Assembly: GCA_002731315.1 (NCBI GenBank)
Contig: PCBG01000010.1
Span: 28,458 to 68,239, forward strand
Reading direction: 5' to 3'
Length of the DNA: 39,782 nt
From: Rhodospirillaceae bacterium
GTDB lineage: Bacteria; Pseudomonadota; Alphaproteobacteria; Puniceispirillales; Puniceispirillaceae
Made by a program: the position numbers and the translations under genes. Positions within the stretch are counted from its first letter, which is position 1. The number at the start of each line of letters is the position of its first letter. Below the pieces are notes generated by a model, which was not told where the DNA came from, made no database searches, and saw only the letters and a program-made list of their open reading frames with translations. This document shows positions 8,834-17,105 of this stretch, piece after piece.

Positions 8834-9625
8834 TCAAGTATAGGGCGGCGCGGTGAAACCAGCCGGCGACAGCGTGAAAATTTCCGGTGCGCCATCGGTG
8901 ATACCGATCGAATGTTCGAATTGCGCCGACAAGGACCTGTCACGGGTGACCGCTGTCCAGCCATCACCAAGGATTTTGGTTTCATGCCGGCCGGCATTGA
9001 TCATTGGTTCAATGGTAAAAATCATCCCCGGTTCAAGCCGCATGCCTGCGCCGGGGTTGCCGTAATGCAATACTGTAGGCGCACAATGGAATGTCTGTCC
9101 AAGACCGTGCCCGGTGAAATCACGGACGATGGAAAAGCGGTTCGATTCGGCATGTTCCTGAATGGCATGGCCGATATCGCCAAGCGTGTTGCCCGGCCGT
9201 GCCGCATCTATACCACGCATCAGGCAGTCATAGGTGACCTCGGTCAGACGGCTGGCCTTTACCGAGGGCGCGCCGACAAAATACATCCGCGAGGTATCCC
9301 CATACCATCCATCCAGAATGACTGTGACGTCAATATTCAGAATGTCGCCATCGCGCAGCGTTTTGGGCCCGGGAATACCGTGGCAGACCACATGGTTCAG
9401 TGAAATACAGGTCGATTTCGGAAACCCTTTGTAATTCAGCGGGGCCGGCACCGCGCCATGTGCCAGGATTTGGTCATGGCAGATCTGGTCCAGCGCCTCT
9501 GTGGTCACGCCGGCGATGACATGCTGGCCAATCATATCCAACACCGAGGCGGCAAGCCTGCCGGCAGCCCGCATTCCCGCAAAGCCCTCCTCACCATGAA
9601 GTATCACCGGTTCTGTTCTCATCAT
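8834..9625 (-). CDS. map: Methionine aminopeptidase, type I
   Basis: 264 residues, the length of type Ia enzymes, which remove the initiator Met from nascent proteins with a dinuclear metal centre. All five ligands are visible: Asp99 (LNIDVTV), Asp110 (WYGDTSRMY), His173 (GHGLGQTFH), Glu206 (TIEPM) and Glu237 (FEHSIGI). The frame continues to 9760, but residues before the ATG pair at 9625/9622 are not family-like. AGGA lies about 11 nt upstream. The gene is divergent from the CinA-type gene (9808). No N-terminal zinc finger, as expected for bacteria. Confidence 0.96.
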   Translation of the reverse strand: MMRTEPVILHGEEGFAGMRAAGRLAASVLDMIGQHVIAGVTTEALDQICHDQILAHGAVPAPLNYKGFPKSTCISLNHVVCHGIPGPKTLRDGDILNIDVTVILDGWYGDTSRMYFVGAPSVKASRLTEVTYDCLMRGIDAARPGNTLGDIGHAIQEHAESNRFSIVRDFTGHGLGQTFHCAPTVLHYGNPGAGMRLEPGMIFTIEPMINAGRHETKILGDGWTAVTRDRSLSAQFEHSIGITDGAPEIFTLSPAGFTAPPYT

Positions 9626-9807
9626 CCCCGTGCCGAATTCCTGTTGTACACCGGCTAGCACTATCCTTAATAATGCGTCTTGCCAAGCGCAGAGATGTCG
9701 CTGCCAGCCCTTGACCGCAACGCCAGAACCTTTATCTCCGTCTGATAGCGGCGGCGGCATGACCGCAGCACAGATTTCATTTTTTCAGTGTTTCAAAGAG
9801 AGCCAGC

Positions 9808-10587
9808 ATGTCCAGCATATCCCGTGCCAACCCCACTGCAGCCATTATCATCATCGGGGATGAAATCCTGTCGGGCCGCACCAAGGACAAGAATATCGGC
9901 TGGCTGGCCGAGCAGCTGAATGCGCAGGGGATTCAGCTGCGCGAGGCGCGGGTCATTGCTGATGTGCGCGAAGTTATCATCGATACGGTCAGAACGATGT
10001 CTGCCGCTGTGGACCTTGTTTTTACCAGCGGTGGCATTGGCCCGACGCATGACGACATAACCACCGAATCGATCGCCGCTGCTTTTGGTCGCAAGGTAAT
10101 TCGTCATCCCGAGGCTGAAGCGCGGCTTCTGGCGCATTATGAAAATACCGAGATCGAGTTCAACGCGGCGCGGCAGAAAATGGCGGATATCCCTGAAGGC
10201 GCCACGTTGATAGACAATCCGCTGAGCGCCGCGCCCGGTTTCATTGTCGAAAACGTACATGTGTTTGCCGGTGTGCCATCCATTCTGCAGGCCATGTTTG
10301 AAGGGCTGCGTGACAGCCTGCCGGGCGGTGTGGCGATGACGCGTCTGACCGTGCAATGCGCCATTGGTGAGGGGACGATCGCCAGCTTGATGCAGGCGGT
10401 GCAGACGGATCATGCCGGGGTCAGCATTGGCAGCTATCCCTGGTTCAAGCCGGGCCAGTTTGGTACCGCCGCCGTTGTCAGCGGCCTGGATGCCGATGTG
10501 ACGCATGCGGCAGCGGCGGCGCTGGCAAAGGGCGTTCAGGAGATGGGGGCGGAAGCTTTTATCATGGCACCCGATGATGGTGCCTGA
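9808..10587 (+). CDS. CinA N-terminal-type (MoaB/Mog-fold, COG1058) protein
   Basis: 259 residues. The MoCF-biosynthesis fold begins at once: AAIIIIGDEILSGRTKDKN, then FTSGGIGPTHDDITTESIA and PLSAAPGFIVENVHVFAGVP. These are the nucleotide/molybdopterin-binding loops of CinA, whose N-terminal half acts as an ADP-ribose pyrophosphatase in several species. The C-terminal nicotinamide-nucleotide amidohydrolase domain found in full-length CinA (about 410 residues) is absent, so NMN deamidation cannot be claimed. Such short forms are common in alphaproteobacteria. ATG 9808 has a weak AGAG upstream. Monocistronic by context: divergent from map, convergent with the rhomboid gene. Confidence 0.85.
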   Translation: MSSISRANPTAAIIIIGDEILSGRTKDKNIGWLAEQLNAQGIQLREARVIADVREVIIDTVRTMSAAVDLVFTSGGIGPTHDDITTESIAAAFGRKVIRHPEAEARLLAHYENTEIEFNAARQKMADIPEGATLIDNPLSAAPGFIVENVHVFAGVPSILQAMFEGLRDSLPGGVAMTRLTVQCAIGEGTIASLMQAVQTDHAGVSIGSYPWFKPGQFGTAAVVSGLDADVTHAAAAALAKGVQEMGAEAFIMAPDDGA

Positions 10588-10649
10588 TGACAGCGCCTGA
10601 TGATGCCAGATGAGTGGCATCGCCCTTGTTTGATGAATATAATGCGCGC

Positions 10650-11609
10650 CTAGTCGCGGGTTTTGCGGCGATGCCGCGGTACCGACCCACCGGATTTGCG
10701 GCCCGGCTCGGCCCATGGGCCGCTTTGCTGCGGGTCTTCCCGATCTGTCCTGTATTCCTGATCTGTCGCGGCCTGATGCGGTGGCGCGTTGTGGTCAGGT
10801 GATACCACGCGCGATCCCAGCGCATTCCGACGGCCACGATATTTGGCGCTGGCCTGCGCACGGATGGTTGAAAAGGGAACCGGCTGCCCGTTCCAGCGGG
10901 TCGGTGGAGAATCGTCACCACCAAACAGCGGAATATCACGATGTTTGAAGAACGGCACCAGAATCATACCGGCAATGAAGCCACCAATATGTGCGAAATA
11001 GGCAACACCGCCACCATCATTGGCCAGCGCGTTCGGTACAGCGACAAACTGGCCGCCAATCCAGACGCCAAGTACAAGCCATGCGGGCAGATTGATAAAC
11101 CGGATGAAGACCAGAATGACCAGCAGTGTCCGGATAGCCGCCTTTGGATGCAGGATAAGATAAGCCCCCAGGATGCCGGCGATGCCGCCAGATGCGCCGA
11201 CCATCGGAATCCGGGATGCAGGATCAATGGCGAATTGCGCAGCTGCCGCCGCCATGCCGCACAGAATGTAGAAAATGATGAATTTCAGCGGTCCCATCGA
11301 ATCCTCGATATTGTCGCCGAAAATCCACAAATACAGCATGTTGCCGCCGATATGCATTAAACCGCCATGCAGAAACATCGAACTGATTGCAGTGGCCCAG
11401 GCCGGAAGCACCACAAGCTGTGCCGGCAAGGGCACCGCACCGCTGACATGGGCCGGCACGAACCCGTAGGTGTAAAACGCATATTGTTCACCCTGCGGGC
11501 CGAGCGACTGCTGCCAGACAAAAACCAGCACACACAAAGCGATAATCAGCCATGAGATATAAGGCGTGCGGCTCGATGGATTGTCATCAAACAGGGGGAA
11601 GAAGAACAT
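10650..11609 (-). CDS. Rhomboid-family intramembrane serine protease
   Basis: 319 residues. About six membrane segments between residues 17 and 225. Rhomboid motifs: His86 and Asn90 in MHIGGNMLYLW, the nucleophile Ser140 in GASGGIAG, and the partner His207 in AHIGG, so the Ser-His dyad is complete. The last 80 or so residues are a hydrophilic, Arg/Pro-rich, probably disordered cytoplasmic tail after a W-N-G-Q-P-V-P segment. Substrate unknown. ATG 11609 has GGA about 9 nt upstream. Converges with the CinA-type gene; divergent from the exported orphan at 11795. Confidence 0.92.
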   Translation of the reverse strand: MFFFPLFDDNPSSRTPYISWLIIALCVLVFVWQQSLGPQGEQYAFYTYGFVPAHVSGAVPLPAQLVVLPAWATAISSMFLHGGLMHIGGNMLYLWIFGDNIEDSMGPLKFIIFYILCGMAAAAAQFAIDPASRIPMVGASGGIAGILGAYLILHPKAAIRTLLVILVFIRFINLPAWLVLGVWIGGQFVAVPNALANDGGGVAYFAHIGGFIAGMILVPFFKHRDIPLFGGDDSPPTRWNGQPVPFSTIRAQASAKYRGRRNALGSRVVSPDHNAPPHQAATDQEYRTDREDPQQSGPWAEPGRKSGGSVPRHRRKTRD

Positions 11610-11794
11610 GTTGGGGTTCCGTGGCAGTCAAAGTGACGTGAAAGTCGAAATTCTGTGACGGTGACCCGTTAAAGGGGTGGCCTGTCAATTTTGTCTCGCG
11701 TGGTTTAACATGGCACAGACATAACCAGCGTGCACATCTCTTTCAACAGCATCTGTCATGGCAGATAGCGATATGATCCGCAGGAGACTTCAGC

Positions 11795-12985
11795 ATGATC
11801 AAGAACCCGGTAGCGCAGGCCCGTATGGCCACATACCGTTTTCTGCTGGTCTATGCCGCCATGGCGGTGATGCTGGTTACAACCGGCCAACAGGCGGCGG
11901 CCGCAACATCGCTCAAGCTTCAAGACGGGATAACGCTGACCTTTGAAGGCGGTCAAATGGATTTCACGACCGGGTCCGGCCAGCTTTTTGATGTAATCGT
12001 CGAAGAATATGGGGACGCCATACTGTTTGCCGAGCAGGTAGAAATCGCTGCCGAGGGCACGCCGGGAAGTGACGACTGGCTGATCCGTGATCTACGTGCC
12101 CACAATGTCGAATTTGCAGACGAGATGATGTTTGTCGGCGACCTTGTTGTCCGCGAATTGAATATGGGCGCGGCCTCCAATGACGAAGCGCTGAATGATA
12201 TCTCACAGATATTTGGTGAGGGGGGGTTTGTGCGTTTGCGCAATGTCAGCCTGGCCGAAGATGATGTTCTCATGACGATTGACGAGATGGCGACCGAACC
12301 GTTCCGGTTTGGCGCCCTTGAAGATGGTACAGTGGTAATGTCACGCGGCGGGGTGACGATAAACGGACTCAGCTTGATGCCGATGGGTTCGGATGCTGAA
12401 TATGCCGAATTCCTCGAGCGCCTCCGCGCACGCGGTGTCGATGCGCTTGTGATGGATATGAAGCTCATCGCCGGCACGCGTATCGTGGGGCCGGAATTGG
12501 AAGTGTTCTATGTCATGGGTGGCGACATGCGCGGTCTTGGCAGCTTTGAGCTGGATATCGAAGTCGGCATCAATAGCAGCCTGTATTCGCAGCTCGTCCC
12601 GCAACTTCAGGACCCTGATTCCAGCAGCGCTGCGCTGCTTGGCATGACAAGTGCCGCTTATCTGCGAGGTGCGCGTGTAGTTTATCACGATACAGGAATA
12701 GGGGATGTCTTACTCGAGGTAGCGGCCGAGGAAGATGGTGTTGTGGCCGAGGATATGCGTTCCATGATGCGTCTAATGCTTGCCGAAGCGATACGCAGCA
12801 CCTTTCCGGAAAACGCCGGCTGGATGCTGCCGCCACTGGACGCGACGCTGAAGGTCGGTGGGCTATTAAACATTGAACTGGATCCACCGTCCGCTGTGCC
12901 ATTTTCCAGCATGATTGGATTCCTCATGCTGCCCGATCTGGCGATTCAGCAGCTTGGCATAGATATAAAACACAGGCCAAACTGA
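11795..12985 (+). CDS. Exported protein of unknown function
   Basis: 396 residues that I do not recognise. Residues 1-38 look like a Sec signal peptide: basic start, hydrophobic core FLLVYAAMAVMLVTTG, and AAAAT as the likely cleavage region; Met11 is an alternative start. The mature part is acidic, alternates short strands (VRLRNVSLAEDDVLMTIDEM, GVTINGLSLMPMG) and has no cysteine or Lipobox, suggesting a beta-rich periplasmic protein. It superficially resembles large periplasmic DUF proteins built of repeated strands, but no family can be named. AGGAG lies about 11 nt before the ATG. Probably monocistronic. Confidence 0.7.
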   Translation: MIKNPVAQARMATYRFLLVYAAMAVMLVTTGQQAAAATSLKLQDGITLTFEGGQMDFTTGSGQLFDVIVEEYGDAILFAEQVEIAAEGTPGSDDWLIRDLRAHNVEFADEMMFVGDLVVRELNMGAASNDEALNDISQIFGEGGFVRLRNVSLAEDDVLMTIDEMATEPFRFGALEDGTVVMSRGGVTINGLSLMPMGSDAEYAEFLERLRARGVDALVMDMKLIAGTRIVGPELEVFYVMGGDMRGLGSFELDIEVGINSSLYSQLVPQLQDPDSSSAALLGMTSAAYLRGARVVYHDTGIGDVLLEVAAEEDGVVAEDMRSMMRLMLAEAIRSTFPENAGWMLPPLDATLKVGGLLNIELDPPSAVPFSSMIGFLMLPDLAIQQLGIDIKHRPN

Positions 12986-13010
12986 CGAGATCGTCTGTTT
13001 CCGCTACAGC

Positions 13011-13097
13011 TGGTGCGAGCAGGGGGACTCGAACCCCCACGACCATACGGTCTCAAGATTTTAAGTCTTGTGTGTCTACCAATTCCACCATGCTCGC
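13011..13097 (-). tRNA. tRNA-Leu, anticodon UAA
   Basis: Read on the minus strand from 13097 to 13011. Seven-base-pair acceptor stem GCGAGCA/TGCTCGC, discriminator A, and encoded CCA (13011-13013). The anticodon stem CAAGA/TCTTG encloses the loop CTTAAAA, giving anticodon TAA, which reads UUA (and UUG by wobble). The T arm is GGGGG-TTCGAGT-CCCCC. The long variable arm (GACCGTATGGTC region) is as required for a class II Leu tRNA. Total 87 nt with CCA. Confidence 0.97.
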
Positions 13098-13241
13098 ATC
13101 ACCAGAGTGATAGCACAGCCTTGCCGGATAGCGACACAAAGATCGTATCCTGTTCGGCCGGCCATAGTCAGCAGCAATACCGCAATACTTGCAGGATCAG
13201 TTAACAAGGCGCAGGGTTTCAGCTGATGCTTGAAGGGTGAC

Positions 13242-13481
13242 ATGAATAAGCTGTTTTGTGATGAATGTGGAACATCCTTCAACTGTGGTGCACCGCCCGG
13301 CAAGGACTATTGCTGGTGCATGCAGCTTCCAAACATGCGGCGAACATCAGATCTTGCTGGAAAATGTGTCTGTCCGGACTGCATGACTCTTGGTCAAGCA
13401 AAGGCGCTTGTCAAAGCCCGAAAAATCAAAAAACAGAACCGCCAGAATAGCGCCATTCAACTTTCTCGCGGCAAACCGTAA
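13242..13481 (+). CDS. Cysteine-rich CWC-type putative zinc-binding protein
   Basis: 79 residues. Eight cysteines are arranged as C6-x2-C9-x5-C15-x8-C24-W-C26-x15-C42-V-C44-x2-C47, including the CWC triplet and a CxCPDC end, the pattern of the small cysteine-rich CWC family, presumed to bind zinc. The last 30 residues are basic (KARKIKKQNRQ). Function unknown. ATG 13242 has GAAGGG about 5 nt upstream; a TTG at 13230 would add four residues. A good sigma70-like promoter for the next gene lies just past the stop. Confidence 0.8.
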   Translation: MNKLFCDECGTSFNCGAPPGKDYCWCMQLPNMRRTSDLAGKCVCPDCMTLGQAKALVKARKIKKQNRQNSAIQLSRGKP

Positions 13482-13489
13482 AGGATGCT

Positions 13490-13518
13490 TTGGGCCAATT
13501 ATTAAATTTCTGTATATT
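13490..13518 (+). promoter_or_regulatory. Candidate sigma70-type promoter of the 13547 gene
   Basis: TTGGGC at 13490-13495, 17-nt spacer, TATATT at 13513-13518 (five of six to consensus). The ATG at 13547 follows 28 nt after the -10, leaving a leader of about 20 nt with a good ribosome site. Confidence 0.5.
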
Positions 13519-13546
13519 ACCTCATCTAATTAATGGGAGAGTCCAG

Positions 13547-13882
13547 ATGGCCCAAAACCGGACATCCAGGATACGTGTATTACGCCAGCGTGGCAGGAAC
13601 AAGCTTGTGAAGGTCAATGATCAGCTGAACAGCTTCACCTGGGAGCTGTTTGAGCGCAATGTTGGCCTGGATGATGTGAATGTCACTCGGGCTGTGGCGG
13701 TGCTTGATGATGCACTTAGCCTTGTCCAGCGTGCCGGTGCCCTGTTGAACGCGGTGCATGTCGAGGATAGCAAAAAGGACCAGCCGTCACCCGAGCCGAC
13801 CGGCTTTAAGGGAACACGTGACGATAAGGACGGGTCCGCGACAAAGCCGAACCTGTCGCGCACGGTCAGCAGCGTCAATTAG
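13547..13882 (+). CDS. Small protein of unknown function
   Basis: 111 residues, not recognised. Basic N-terminus (QNRTSRIRVLRQRGRNKL), a central amphipathic helical region (VNVTRAVAVLDDALSLVQRA), and a polar, charged tail rich in Lys, Asp, Pro and Ser. No cysteines, signal peptide or membrane helix. ATG 13547 is preceded by GGGAGA about 6 nt upstream, and a promoter-like pair sits directly before it; the longer frame from a TTG at 13490 would begin on the promoter itself and is rejected. Converges on the HD-domain gene. The helix-plus-tail layout could suit a small scaffold or nucleic-acid-associated protein, but nothing proves it. Confidence 0.6.
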   Translation: MAQNRTSRIRVLRQRGRNKLVKVNDQLNSFTWELFERNVGLDDVNVTRAVAVLDDALSLVQRAGALLNAVHVEDSKKDQPSPEPTGFKGTRDDKDGSATKPNLSRTVSSVN

Positions 13883-13912
13883 CTTGTCCGGATAGAGCCG
13901 ACGCCATACTCC

Positions 13913-14554
13913 TTAGCCTTTATTACCGCCCAGAATAGTGAACCTCTTGAGAAAGGCCTCTGCCGCTTGTTCTGCGCTTTTGGGCCTGATCCGCATTTGT
14001 ACGGGCGTACCTGGCGGCTTGCCGATGATTTTTGTCGCTTCGTCACCGGTAAAGCCCGCAAGCTGTGTAGCCTCAAGCCAGGCCGCCATGCCGTCAGCGC
14101 GTTTAATGGCGCGCTTGACGGCTTCCGGCAGCGTGGCAGGTAGGCCGAAACGGATATGGATGGCAACCTCAAGGCGGGATTCAATGTCGCGGTAAATACC
14201 ACCAAGCGCATATTTAAAGGGGGAGATCATGTCGCCAATCACATATTCGGGCGCATCGTGTAACAGCGCGGCAAGTCGCCAGCGGCGCTCCAGTTTTGGC
14301 GCATTCAGCGACATGATTTTCTCTACCAACAATGAATGTTGCGCCACCGACAGCGGGTATAGTCCCTTTGTCTGGCCATTCCAGCGGCTGACCCGTGCAA
14401 GTCCATGGGCGATATCGAGAATTTCAATATCGATCGGCGACGGGTCGAGAAGGTCGAGCCGTCGGCCGCTAAGCATACGTTGCCATGCACGGCTCTGCTC
14501 TATGTTGCGGCGTGATGATGACCGGCGGTTGCGGGACATTGGGTATACTGGCAT
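13913..14554 (-). CDS. HD-domain phosphohydrolase (YfbR-like)
   Basis: 213 residues. HD-domain metal motif: His73 in SVAQHSLLVE, His99-Asp100 in AALLHDAPEYVIGDM, and a distal Asp in IKRADGMAA. This is the layout of YfbR-type 5'-nucleotidases acting on deoxynucleoside monophosphates; the precise substrate is inferred. The N-terminus has RAWQRMLSGRRLDLLDPSP, typical of alphaproteobacterial members. The frame is open to 14863, beyond the divergent gene's start. ATG 14554 is favoured because AGGA lies about 8 nt upstream; ATGs at 14569 and 14605 lack a good site. Confidence 0.85.
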   Translation of the reverse strand: MPVYPMSRNRRSSSRRNIEQSRAWQRMLSGRRLDLLDPSPIDIEILDIAHGLARVSRWNGQTKGLYPLSVAQHSLLVEKIMSLNAPKLERRWRLAALLHDAPEYVIGDMISPFKYALGGIYRDIESRLEVAIHIRFGLPATLPEAVKRAIKRADGMAAWLEATQLAGFTGDEATKIIGKPPGTPVQMRIRPKSAEQAAEAFLKRFTILGGNKG

Positions 14555-14703
14555 AGCGTTATCCTGCATCAACAGTGCGTTACTCTTCAAGATGATTGGC
14601 TTCATATGGCAAAGCAGGCATTGCCTTTTATCTGATGTGTTATATTCATCTTTATGGCGGTGCGATCCAGTGACGCCTGACAGAACGGTCTGAAACGAAA
14701 CAC

Positions 14704-15402
14704 ATGGATTTTTTCGAGACAAGAGAAAGATACCGCCGCCGCGAAATGCGCAGCTATGTCTCATTGCTGGCCCGTATCGCGGTGGTTGGTGGCGTCCTGT
14801 GGCTTGGCTGGGTATGGGGCCACGCCGAGACTGCCAGCCTGAAGGCCGAGGCGGAGCGCGCACTCTACGAGAATAACGAGCAGATCAGTGAACTTAGCAC
14901 GCAAATCCAGCGCCTTGAGTTGCAGCTTGCCGAGGCCAAGGCAAAAAATAAAGTGGACGATCTTGTGGCGGACAGTGATGCAGAACTAAAAGCACTCGTT
15001 ACAAAGAAAATTGCTCGTGGCGTGGCCCCCGCGCAGATCATGCAGGTCATTCAGGATCTTGGCGTGCCCGGCAATTGCCGTGAACTCGCCACGCACCAAA
15101 TTGCTGTCGCCACACCTGTCTATGGTGGTCCAGAATCGCAGCTGACCCTGTTTGACGGCGGTCTTAACCTTTTCGTAGAAGGCGAGGCCGACAAGAAATC
15201 GGCGCGAGAAATCCCATGGTTCGACCCGAAACTGCCGGTTAGTGTTCGGATGGCCTTCCTAAACGGTCAAAAGAACGTCAAAGGGACTCTGCCCTTCGAG
15301 GCGGTGATTCCTGCAGAAGACTGGCTGCTGCTACTGGAATTCAGCAAGTCGGACCTGCATGGTTATCTCAGTGGACGCGTATCCAGCTGCACCATGCGCT
15401 AG
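14704..15402 (+). CDS. Membrane-anchored coiled-coil protein of unknown function
   Basis: 232 residues. A short charged N-terminus (FFETRERYRRREMR) is followed by one membrane helix at about residues 18-40 (positive-inside, so the C-terminal part should be periplasmic), then a heptad-like coiled coil at about 44-83 (EQISELSTQIQRLELQLAEA) and a C-terminal globular region with two cysteines (NCRE and SSCTMR). This resembles small inner-membrane coiled-coil proteins of alphaproteobacteria, but I cannot name a family. An extended -10 element (TGT-TATATT at 14638-14646) lies about 57 nt upstream of the ATG. It is divergent from the HD gene. Confidence 0.7.
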   Translation: MDFFETRERYRRREMRSYVSLLARIAVVGGVLWLGWVWGHAETASLKAEAERALYENNEQISELSTQIQRLELQLAEAKAKNKVDDLVADSDAELKALVTKKIARGVAPAQIMQVIQDLGVPGNCRELATHQIAVATPVYGGPESQLTLFDGGLNLFVEGEADKKSAREIPWFDPKLPVSVRMAFLNGQKNVKGTLPFEAVIPAEDWLLLLEFSKSDLHGYLSGRVSSCTMR

Positions 15403-15458
15403 CGGAGGGTAGCTATGTCAGCTTTTGCCAACAACAGGTTGCAGCTGCCAAGTTATTC

Positions 15459-16073
15459 CTACTCGGGACGGTTCTTTTGAAAAATATCGCTGCTGCGTCC
15501 GTAATCGCGGTAGCCCAACCGGCTGATTGGAATGAAAGCACTGTAATCAATCATTCCGTTTCGAATGACCGCATCATCAATGTAGATGCGGGTCACAGTG
15601 CCGATCACAACAATATATCCGCTGCCCTGTGGGTTGCGTGGCAGGTGCAGAGTTTCGTAATGCACACATTCCAGCGCGGCCGGCACATTGCCGACACGGG
15701 GTGTGGAAATGCTGTCGCTATCAACCATTTCCAGCCCAGCATGAATAAACTCATTATCGCCATAGGCAAAATTCCCCGACGAGATGTTCATCGAATCAAA
15801 CTGTGCTTCGCCAACGATATTGACAACAAACTCGCTGGTTTCCTCAACATTCCTGAGGCTGTCCTTATGGTGATCGACGCTGTCGGTCTGTACCGAGAAC
15901 ATCACCATTGCCGGATCTTCAGAAAGCGCATTGAAAAAGCTGTAGGGTGCCAAATTGATGCTGTTGTTACTGCCGCGTGATGAAATCCAGCCAATGGGGC
16001 GTGGCGCAACAATCGCTTTTAGCGGGTTATGCGGAAGACCGGCAGCTTTGTGCCTCATGGGTTTGAAAATCAT
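15459..16073 (-). CDS. Flavin-reductase-like (flavoredoxin-type) FMN-binding protein
   Basis: 204 residues with the split-barrel flavin-reductase-like pattern: PRPIGWISSRG near residue 25, NLAPYSFFNALSEDP, DSLRNVEETSEFVVNIV, and ALECVHYETLHLP. Members bind FMN and act as NAD(P)H:flavin oxidoreductases or electron carriers; the physiological partner is unknown. ATG 16073; divergent from the glutathione transferase gene, which could suggest a redox/detoxification pairing, but no other link is visible. Confidence 0.85.
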   Translation of the reverse strand: MIFKPMRHKAAGLPHNPLKAIVAPRPIGWISSRGSNNSINLAPYSFFNALSEDPAMVMFSVQTDSVDHHKDSLRNVEETSEFVVNIVGEAQFDSMNISSGNFAYGDNEFIHAGLEMVDSDSISTPRVGNVPAALECVHYETLHLPRNPQGSGYIVVIGTVTRIYIDDAVIRNGMIDYSAFIPISRLGYRDYGRSSDIFQKNRPE

Positions 16074-16124
16074 CTACCTACTCCCGCCGCGAATCCGATT
16101 CGAAAACAGCGGTCCACCGCCATG

Positions 16125-16153
16125 TTGGAAAATGGGATGAAAAGCGCTATATA
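16125..16153 (+). promoter_or_regulatory. Candidate promoter of the glutathione transferase gene
   Basis: TTGGAA at 16125-16130, exact 17-nt spacer, TATATA at 16148-16153 (four of six at each box). It lies in the 143-nt divergent region, 63 nt before the ATG at 16217. Confidence 0.4.
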
Positions 16154-16216
16154 ACAAAATCAGGGTAAACTACTCTGAAAATCTGTGCCGCATAATTCGG
16201 ATACCTGGAACTCCGT

Positions 16217-16894
16217 ATGATCGAACTGTATTACGCGCCAACGCCAAATGGACATAAAGTTTCCATCGCGCTTGAAGAACTTGGTCTTTCCTATGAAATC
16301 CACCGGATCAATATCCGTGAAGGGGATCAATTTAAACCCGAATTCCTGGCGTTCAGCCCCAACAACCGGATCCCCGCGATCATTGACCGTAATGGATTTG
16401 ATGGACAGCCGACCAGTGTTTTTGAATCTGGCGCTATATTGATTTATCTGGCTGAAAAAACCGGCAAGTTGTTGCCGGCAAGCGGTGCGGCGCGCAAGAC
16501 GGTGCTCGAATGGTTGATGTGGCAGATGGGTGGTGTTGGCCCCATGTTCGGTCAGGCGCATCACTTCAATTTTTATGCGAAAGAGAAGATTGACTATGCG
16601 ATGACCCGTTACAGCAATGAGGCGAACCGTCTCTATGCTGTGCTGGACCGGCAACTGGAGTTGCATGATTATGTGGGCGGTGACTACTCGATTGCTGATA
16701 TCGCCATTTTCCCTTGGACGCGTACATACAAGCGCCAGAACGTGGCTATTGAGGATTATCCAAACGTTGTGGCCTGGCGCAAAAGAATGATTGAACGCCC
16801 AGCTGTTGCAAAGGGTATGCAGGCCGGTGCCGAGTTCAATGCAGATCTCCGTGAACTCAGCGCCGAGGAATGGAAACGGCTGTTCGGGGCCTGA
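16217..16894 (+). CDS. Glutathione S-transferase, YfcG/YghU-like
   Basis: 225 residues. N-terminal thioredoxin-like domain with NGHKVSIALEELGLSYE, the cis-Pro segment NNRIPAIID and VFESGAILIYLAEKTGKLLP (glutathione gamma-glutamyl site); C-terminal helical domain with WLMWQMGGVGPMFGQAHHF, diagnostic of the Nu-class YfcG/YghU subgroup. That subgroup has disulfide-bond reductase activity towards glutathione disulfides and small organic disulfides. The catalytic position is Thr/Asn-type (APTPNGHK) rather than Tyr or Cys, as expected for Nu class. It has its own promoter and probably no co-transcribed partner. Confidence 0.88.
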   Translation: MIELYYAPTPNGHKVSIALEELGLSYEIHRINIREGDQFKPEFLAFSPNNRIPAIIDRNGFDGQPTSVFESGAILIYLAEKTGKLLPASGAARKTVLEWLMWQMGGVGPMFGQAHHFNFYAKEKIDYAMTRYSNEANRLYAVLDRQLELHDYVGGDYSIADIAIFPWTRTYKRQNVAIEDYPNVVAWRKRMIERPAVAKGMQAGAEFNADLRELSAEEWKRLFGA

Positions 16895-16906
16895 TCTTCC
16901 GGCCAG

Positions 16907-17086
16907 CTATGATCCTGTAGTTTCACCTTCAAATCGTAGCGTGCAAGCACCACTGAACACCTGCGTTACGAGTGATTCTTTGCAAAGGTGCCATGTTTTG
17001 CGCGGCCCGCCCAGCTCGCTGTTAAAGAGCGTCAGCGTCGCCAGAAGAGTTAACAGGATAAGCATTATCCACCAGGTACGAGTCAT
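16907..17086 (-). CDS. Small single-pass membrane protein
   Basis: 59 residues, not recognised. Start Met-Thr-Arg-Thr, then a strongly hydrophobic helix WWIMLILLTLLATLTLF, then a polar 35-residue tail with two cysteines (HLCKES and SGACTLRF), probably periplasmic. ATG 17086 has AAGGA 9 nt upstream. It begins 19 nt after the ycgN stop, so it is expected on the same messenger. A longer frame to 17272 merely shadows ycgN. The position and ribosome site make it likely real; the function is open. Confidence 0.55.
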   Translation of the reverse strand: MTRTWWIMLILLTLLATLTLFNSELGGPRKTWHLCKESLVTQVFSGACTLRFEGETTGS

Positions 17087-17105
17087 TTGAGACGATCCTT
17101 GTTGG

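Noticed and set aside
10602..10621. 7-bp hairpin between the CinA-type gene and the rhomboid gene as a bidirectional terminator
   Set aside because: The stem is real (GATGCCA/TGGCATC), but neither side has a T-run, so termination is unsupported.
9793..10716. 307-residue minus-strand frame opposite the CinA-type gene
   Set aside because: It is antisense to a clear MoaB/Mog-fold gene and has a random-looking His/Arg-rich composition.
12988..12999. GACG/CGTC mini-palindrome after the exported orphan gene as a terminator
   Set aside because: Only four pairs and a poor T-run.
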